From the NCBI GenBank assembly GCA_963823735.1, contig CAWGMO010000002.1, positions 806,001-870,000 of the forward strand: DNA of 64,000 nucleotides. The letters run 5' to 3'. Source of the DNA: Actinoallomurus sp963823735. GTDB taxonomy: Bacteria > Actinomycetota > Actinomycetes > Streptosporangiales > Streptosporangiaceae. Within the stretch, counting starts at the first letter, position 1, and each line of letters begins with the position of its first letter. Under the pieces are notes generated by a model that searched no databases, was not told the DNA's origin, and worked only from the letters and a program-made list of their open reading frames with translations. This document shows positions 59,418-64,000 of this stretch, in pieces. Position numbers and translations under genes: made by a program.

Positions 59418-60946
59418 GCGCGTGGTTCCTGCCGTTCGATCTGCGCTCGGTACGTGTCGAGGATCTGCGGACGCCGCGGCTTGAACTGCGAGGTGAGCAA
59501 GCCGTTCTCGACGCTGAATCGGGGGTTGGCGATGACGATCTTCCTGATCTGCTCGTCGTGGGCGAGGGCGGCGTTGGAGGCCGCGACGTGCTCGTGGATG
59601 GCCGCCTCGTCGGCGGGCTCGGCCGACGGCGACACGACGGCGACGAGATGGGTCTGCGACGGGCAGAACACCACGCACTCGTCGATCGCGGCGCTCGCCC
59701 GCAGGCGCTCCTCGATCGGGCGGACGATGACCTTCTTGCCGTTGTCCAGCACGATCACGTCGTCGGCGCGGCCGAGGATGAACAGGAAGCCGTCCTCGTC
59801 GATGTGGCCGAGGTCGCCGGTGCGGACGACGCCGTCCGCGACGAACACCCGCTCGGAGTCGCCGGGCGCGGCGTAGGCGTACCGCCGGTTCACCGGGTAC
59901 TCGCTGTGGATGCTGATCACGCCGTCCTCGTCGAAGACCACCTTCTTGCCGGGCAGCACCTGCCCGACGCTGCCCTCACGGTGCGCGCCCGGGTGGTTCT
60001 TGGCGACGATGCAGGTCTCGTTCAGGCCGTAGCCCTCGAAGATCGGCAGGCCGGCGGCGTCGAAGAACTCCAGCATCTGGGTGCGGGCCGGCGCGGAGCC
60101 GGTCCACAGGTACCGGACGCGGTCGCCGAACAGCTTGGCCGCGGCGGCGCGTACGGCCTCGTCCTCGGGAGCGGCGGAACGTCTCGCCTGGCCCTCGATG
60201 TGCTTCTTGGCGGTCTCGTAGAAGGCCGGCACGCCCATCACGACCGTCGGCCGCGCCTGGCGCAGCGCGGGCAGCGCGGTCTCGTACGTGCTGACCGTGA
60301 CGTCGTGGCCGTAGTGGAGCGCCGAGTAGATCCAGTACCGCTGCTGGATCAGCGACAGCGGCAGGAAGAGGAACAGGTTGTCGTCCGCGCCGTGGCCGAA
60401 CATGCCCTGCACGGCGGTGATCGACGCGTCGATGCTGCCGGCGGTGGCGCCGAGCCCCTTGGGCTCGCCGGTGCTGCCGGACGTGAACTTGATCGTCGTG
60501 ACGTCGCCGGCGCCCCAGTCGGCGGGCGGGAGCTCGCCGCCCGTGTCGGTCTCGTCGAGCAGCTTGCCGACATCGCCGATCGGCCGGATGCCCGGGTCGT
60601 CGTACGGGCGGTCGGTGAACAGCGTCGCCAGGCCGTACCGCTCCAGCAGCGCGCCCTCGGGCGCGAACTTGCCGGGCTCGAACCCTGCCGTCACGGCCTT
60701 CAGGCGCAGCGCCGCGAGGTCGAGCAGCACCCATTCCAGGCAGTTCGCGGCCAGAATGCCGATCCGGTCGCCGGGGCCGATGCCGAGGTCGCTCAGCCGG
60801 CGGGCCAAGCGCCCGGCGGACTCGTGCAGCTCGGCCAGGTCCAGCGAGCGGCTGCCGTCGAGCCGCATGAAGGAGATGCGGTGGCCGGGGGCCGGCCGCC
60901 GGTTCGCGACATGCCGGATCACATCATCGGGGTGGAACTCGCTCAC
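59414..60946 (-). CDS. AMP-dependent acyl ligase (FadD-like)
   Basis: 510 residues, adenylate-forming enzyme without a carrier domain. AMP motif FTSGSTGEPKG, FLPLSLIQQRYWIY and VVMGVPAFYETAKKHIEGQ resemble long-chain acyl-CoA ligases, and GYGLNETC, GDLGHIDEDGFLFILGR and the late Lys (LLTSQFKPRR) complete the fold. Inference: it activates a fatty acid and loads a carrier (the N-terminus of the Cys NRPS lies outside the window) to start the peptide. An aryl-acid ligase is less likely from these motifs. GTG at 60946 overlaps the NRPS stop (GTGA). Confidence 0.86.
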   Translation of the reverse strand: MSEFHPDDVIRHVANRRPAPGHRISFMRLDGSRSLDLAELHESAGRLARRLSDLGIGPGDRIGILAANCLEWVLLDLAALRLKAVTAGFEPGKFAPEGALLERYGLATLFTDRPYDDPGIRPIGDVGKLLDETDTGGELPPADWGAGDVTTIKFTSGSTGEPKGLGATAGSIDASITAVQGMFGHGADDNLFLFLPLSLIQQRYWIYSALHYGHDVTVSTYETALPALRQARPTVVMGVPAFYETAKKHIEGQARRSAAPEDEAVRAAAAKLFGDRVRYLWTGSAPARTQMLEFFDAAGLPIFEGYGLNETCIVAKNHPGAHREGSVGQVLPGKKVVFDEDGVISIHSEYPVNRRYAYAAPGDSERVFVADGVVRTGDLGHIDEDGFLFILGRADDVIVLDNGKKVIVRPIEERLRASAAIDECVVFCPSQTHLVAVVSPSAEPADEAAIHEHVAASNAALAHDEQIRKIVIANPRFSVENGLLTSQFKPRRPQILDTYRAQIERQEPRA

Positions 60947-63900
60947 CGTGCGCTCCTCGCGGCGTCGACGCAGCCCGCCATCGCCCGTACGGTCTGCACC
61001 TCGTAGAGGCGGTCGAGCGTGATGCTCACACCGAACCTCTTACGGACGCCGGTCAGGATGCGGGCCGCGGCCAGGGAGTCGCCGCCCAGCTCGTAGAAGT
61101 CGCCGTCCAGGGCGATCGCGGCCTCGTCCACGTGCAGGATCGAGGCCCACAGCCCGGCGACCTCCTTCTCGGTCTCGGTGGCGGGGCCGCTCGTCGGGGC
61201 GCCGCCGGTCGCCGGCGTGCCGGCGGGTGCCGTGGCGGCGGTCAGCCGGCCGCGGTCGACCTTGCCGTTCTTCGTCAGCGGCAGGCTCTCGTGCCAGACG
61301 TACACCGACGGCGTCATGTACTCCGGCAGGTACTCGCGCAGCGCCTGCCGGATCGCCTCGTCGGCCGTACGCTCCGTACCGGCCGCGGCGAGGTGGGCGA
61401 CGAGCCGGTCTCCGCGTGAGCCGGCCTGGCGTACGACGACGGCCTGCTTGACCGTGTCGATGGCGACGAGCCGGGTCTCGACCTCGCCGGCCTCGATGCG
61501 GTAGCCGTTCATCTTGATCTGGAAGTCGCCGCGCCCCTGGATGGCGATGTCGCCGTCCGGAAGGTAACGGCCGAGGTCACCGGTGCGGTACAGCCGCTCG
61601 CCGCGAACCTCGTCGTGGAAGAACCGCTCGGTCGTGCGCGCGTCGTCGCCCCAGTACCCGCGGGCGAGACCGGTGCCGGCCGCGCAGATCTCGCCGGTGA
61701 TCCAGTCAGGGGTCTCCTGGCCGGCGCCGTCGAGGATGTAGGTGCGGTTGTTGGCGTTCGGGCGGCCGTACGGGATCGACTCCTTGCCGTCCGCGCCGTC
61801 CTCGGGGCGTATCGGGTGGGAGATGTTCCAGATGGTCGTCTCGGTCGGGCCGCCGAGGGAGATCAGCGTGAGATCGCCCTTCAGGAGCCGCAGCTGCGCG
61901 GGCAGCGTCGGCGGGATCCGGTCGCCGCTCATCATCACCAGGCGCAGCGCCGGCGGCGGGCCGTCGGTGACCGCCTGGTCGTGCATCAGCGCGACGATGG
62001 CGGGCACGGAGTTCCAGACGGTGACCCCGGCCTGGGCGCACAGCTCCAGCCAGTGCGCGGGGTCGGCGGCCCTGTCGTGATCGGGCAGCACGACCGCCGC
62101 GCCCGCGGACAGGGCGCCGAACACGTCGTACACCGACAGGTCGAAGTTGAACGCGCTGATGCCGAAGAACCGGTCGTCCTCGCCGACGGCGAAGCGCGCG
62201 TTGCAGTCGGCCACGACGTTCGCCACGCTGCGGTGGCTGACCATCACGCCCTTGGGCTCCCCGGTCGTGCCGGAGGTGTAGAGGACGTAGGCGAGGTCGT
62301 CGGGCTCGGCGCCGTCCGGCGCGGCGTACGCGGGCGCCTCGGTGCCCTCCTCGGGGCTCGACGCGTCGAGCACGAGGGTGTCGCCGTCCTCCTCCGCCGC
62401 GACGTTGGTCAGCACGCTGCGCACCCGGCCGTCGGCCAGCATGTAGCGGCGGCGCTCGGCGGGCAGCCCGGCGTCGATCGGCAGGTACGCCGCGCCGGCC
62501 ATCACGGTGGCGAGGATGCCGACGATCTGCTCCGGTCCCCTGGTCATGACCAGGCCGACGAGCTCGTCGCGCCCGGTGCCGCGCTCGCGCAGCCAGGCCG
62601 CGGCCCGGCGCGCGCGCCGGGACAGCTCGGCGTAGCTCATCGTCGCGCCGCCGGTGATGATCGCGGGCGCGTCCGGTGTGCGTTCGGCCTGGTCGAGGAA
62701 GGGCTCCTGGAGCTGCCACTCCGGGAGCGCCGTCTCGGTGTCGTTCGCAGCGCGCCGGCGGGCCTTCTGGTCCGCGGGCATCAGGTCGAAGGTCGTCGCC
62801 GACCACGCCGGCTCGCCGAGGAGGGAGTCGAGCAGGGCCTGGTAGCCCGCGACCATCGCCTCGATCATGCCTTCGGGGAAGAGACCGTTCACCTCGTCGA
62901 ACTGGACGATCACTCCGCCGTGCTGCTCGAAGGCGAAGCCGTTGAGCCACAGCTGCGGCGTCTGGCTGGAGGTGTACACCTCGGGGCCGAACAGCTCCAG
63001 CGTCGAGCCGTCGAGGTCGCCCTGGACGTAGCCGACCGCGCTGTTGAACGTGTACGGCATGCGGGCCTCGCCCGCGCCCTGGCGGCGGCCCAGCTCCCGC
63101 AGCACCTCGATGCCGGAGAAGTGCCGGTTGTCGATGTCACGCCGAAGCTGCGCCTGCAGGGCGCGCGCCCGGTCCTCGAACGTCGACTTCCGGTCGAGCT
63201 CGATCTCCACCAGCATCGTCTCGGAGAAGTTGCCGATCGCGTCGAACATGCGCGGGTGGATCGGCGGCCGGTTGGCGAGCGTCGTCGTCAGCGTGAAGCG
63301 GTCGCCGGCGCCCCAGCGGGCGAGCGTCTCGGCGTACGCGGCGAGCAGCAGCCCGGTCGGGGTGAGCCCGGCGCCGGACGCGCGCTCCTTCAGCGCGGTC
63401 CACGACGGGGCGTCCAGGGTCGCGGTGTGCTGGGTGAAGCGCGGCGTGGTGATCGATGACGGGCTGCTCCGCAGCGGCAGGTCCGGGTGCGGCGCGAGGT
63501 CGTCGAGCCGCTTGAACCAGTACGTGCGGGACCGCTCGGCCGGCGCGCGCGTGCGCCCCTTCTCCAGGGCCGCGATGTAGGCCTCGAAGGACGCCTCCTC
63601 CGGCAGGTCGCCGGGGAGCTCGCCGTACGCGGACCACCAGTCGCGGAAGAACAGGAACATGCTGATGGCGTCCATGACCAGGCCGTCGTGGCCGACGTGG
63701 AGCACCATGCGGTCGTCGGCCAGGAGCGTCACGTCCACGGCCATCAGCGGCGCGCGGTCGGCGGGCAGCACCCGGTGCGACCACTCCTCGCGGAGCGCGA
63801 GCCTGCGCTCCTCCCGCACGGCCTCGGTCTCACCGCGCAGGTCCAGACGGCCGATCCGTACGTCGACGGACTCCTCCTCGACCTGGCGGCCGTCGGCGGT

Positions 63901-64000
63901 GAACCGCGTACGCAGCATGCCGTGCCGCTGGACGACGGAGCGCAGCGCCGCCTCCAGCCGGTCGAGATCCCAGACGCCCTCGATCTCGTGGTAGATGTGG
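60943..64000 (-). CDS. NRPS: Cy-A(Cys)-T, N-terminus outside window
   Basis: About 1,019 residues visible, open at the window end. Heterocyclisation (Cy) domain: HDGLVMDAIS is the DxxxxD motif replacing HHxxxDG, and TPQLWLNG is the Cy7 region. A domain pocket reads DLYNMSLIWK, the code of cysteine in pyochelin and yersiniabactin enzymes. Then a carrier domain (GDFYELGGDSLAAARIL) and the end. So it condenses an upstream acyl unit with Cys and cyclises it to a thiazoline. No reductase, oxidase or methyltransferase is seen. Additional upstream domains (such as a loading carrier) may exist beyond 64000. Confidence 0.93.
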   Translation of the reverse strand, partial: HIYHEIEGVWDLDRLEAALRSVVQRHGMLRTRFTADGRQVEEESVDVRIGRLDLRGETEAVREERRLALREEWSHRVLPADRAPLMAVDVTLLADDRMVLHVGHDGLVMDAISMFLFFRDWWSAYGELPGDLPEEASFEAYIAALEKGRTRAPAERSRTYWFKRLDDLAPHPDLPLRSSPSSITTPRFTQHTATLDAPSWTALKERASGAGLTPTGLLLAAYAETLARWGAGDRFTLTTTLANRPPIHPRMFDAIGNFSETMLVEIELDRKSTFEDRARALQAQLRRDIDNRHFSGIEVLRELGRRQGAGEARMPYTFNSAVGYVQGDLDGSTLELFGPEVYTSSQTPQLWLNGFAFEQHGGVIVQFDEVNGLFPEGMIEAMVAGYQALLDSLLGEPAWSATTFDLMPADQKARRRAANDTETALPEWQLQEPFLDQAERTPDAPAIITGGATMSYAELSRRARRAAAWLRERGTGRDELVGLVMTRGPEQIVGILATVMAGAAYLPIDAGLPAERRRYMLADGRVRSVLTNVAAEEDGDTLVLDASSPEEGTEAPAYAAPDGAEPDDLAYVLYTSGTTGEPKGVMVSHRSVANVVADCNARFAVGEDDRFFGISAFNFDLSVYDVFGALSAGAAVVLPDHDRAADPAHWLELCAQAGVTVWNSVPAIVALMHDQAVTDGPPPALRLVMMSGDRIPPTLPAQLRLLKGDLTLISLGGPTETTIWNISHPIRPEDGADGKESIPYGRPNANNRTYILDGAGQETPDWITGEICAAGTGLARGYWGDDARTTERFFHDEVRGERLYRTGDLGRYLPDGDIAIQGRGDFQIKMNGYRIEAGEVETRLVAIDTVKQAVVVRQAGSRGDRLVAHLAAAGTERTADEAIRQALREYLPEYMTPSVYVWHESLPLTKNGKVDRGRLTAATAPAGTPATGGAPTSGPATETEKEVAGLWASILHVDEAAIALDGDFYELGGDSLAAARILTGVRKRFGVSITLDRLYEVQTVRAMAGCVDAARSAR

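Overview
The window comes from a very GC-rich actinomycete. GC content looks above 70 percent, GTG and TTG starts are common, and small actinobacterial families such as DUF5999 are present. The gene set (PQQ-propeller Ser/Thr kinases, a fused biotin carboxylase/carboxyltransferase, MmyB-type regulator remnants, large NRPS genes) would fit Streptosporangiales/Thermomonosporaceae, but no rRNA or marker gene is present to prove it.

Layout. (1) 1-8.5 kb: a minus-strand sugar-utilisation locus reading tandem MBL-fold hydrolase > glycoside hydrolase > LacI regulator > solute-binding lipoprotein > two permeases > ROK kinase (cut by the window edge). Two nearly identical LacI-type operators lie before the first gene and before the binding protein. 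Several genes here carry frameshifts. (2) 8.6-28.2 kb: mixed housekeeping and accessory genes. These are a LURP-one protein, a TetR/SDR convergent pair, two tandem Ser/Thr kinases with PQQ propellers, a hotdog thioesterase, a YjbR protein, mannose-6-phosphate isomerase, an alpha/beta hydrolase, an orphan receiver protein, two small proteins, an MpaB-like oxygenase, an arginase-family protein, an SGNH lipoprotein, a TetR regulator, remnants of an aldo/keto reductase and an XRE regulator, a histidine kinase lacking the usual phosphoacceptor His, an acyl-CoA dehydrogenase and a DUF2332 protein. (3) 28.2-33.7 kb: a giant fused acyl-CoA carboxylase. (4) 34.0-37.5 kb: two related ABC exporters, convergent. 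(5) 37.8-64 kb: a biosynthetic gene cluster built from two convergent operons whose stop codons overlap.

The cluster. The plus-strand operon encodes an acyl carrier protein, a GNAT acyltransferase, a C45 Ntn-hydrolase, a type II thioesterase, a KASIII-like enzyme and a large haem-oxygenase-fold diiron protein with an internal duplication. The minus-strand operon encodes, in transcription order, a Cy-A(Cys)-T NRPS (N-terminus outside the window), a FadD-like AMP ligase, an MFS exporter, a C-A-T-C-A-T NRPS, a C-A-T NRPS, a C-A-T-TE NRPS and a small protein with an Ada-like Cys motif. Inference: the product is an acyl-thiazoline peptide with a Cys-derived ring followed by four residues chosen by two pairs of A domains, with an ACP-bound unit oxidised by the diiron enzyme. 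I do not recognise the pathway.

Quality caution. Nine genes contain apparent indels, densest at about 4.9-8.0 kb and 30.76-31.57 kb, while the NRPS region reads cleanly. Coordinates of frameshifted genes are given for the whole reconstructed gene.
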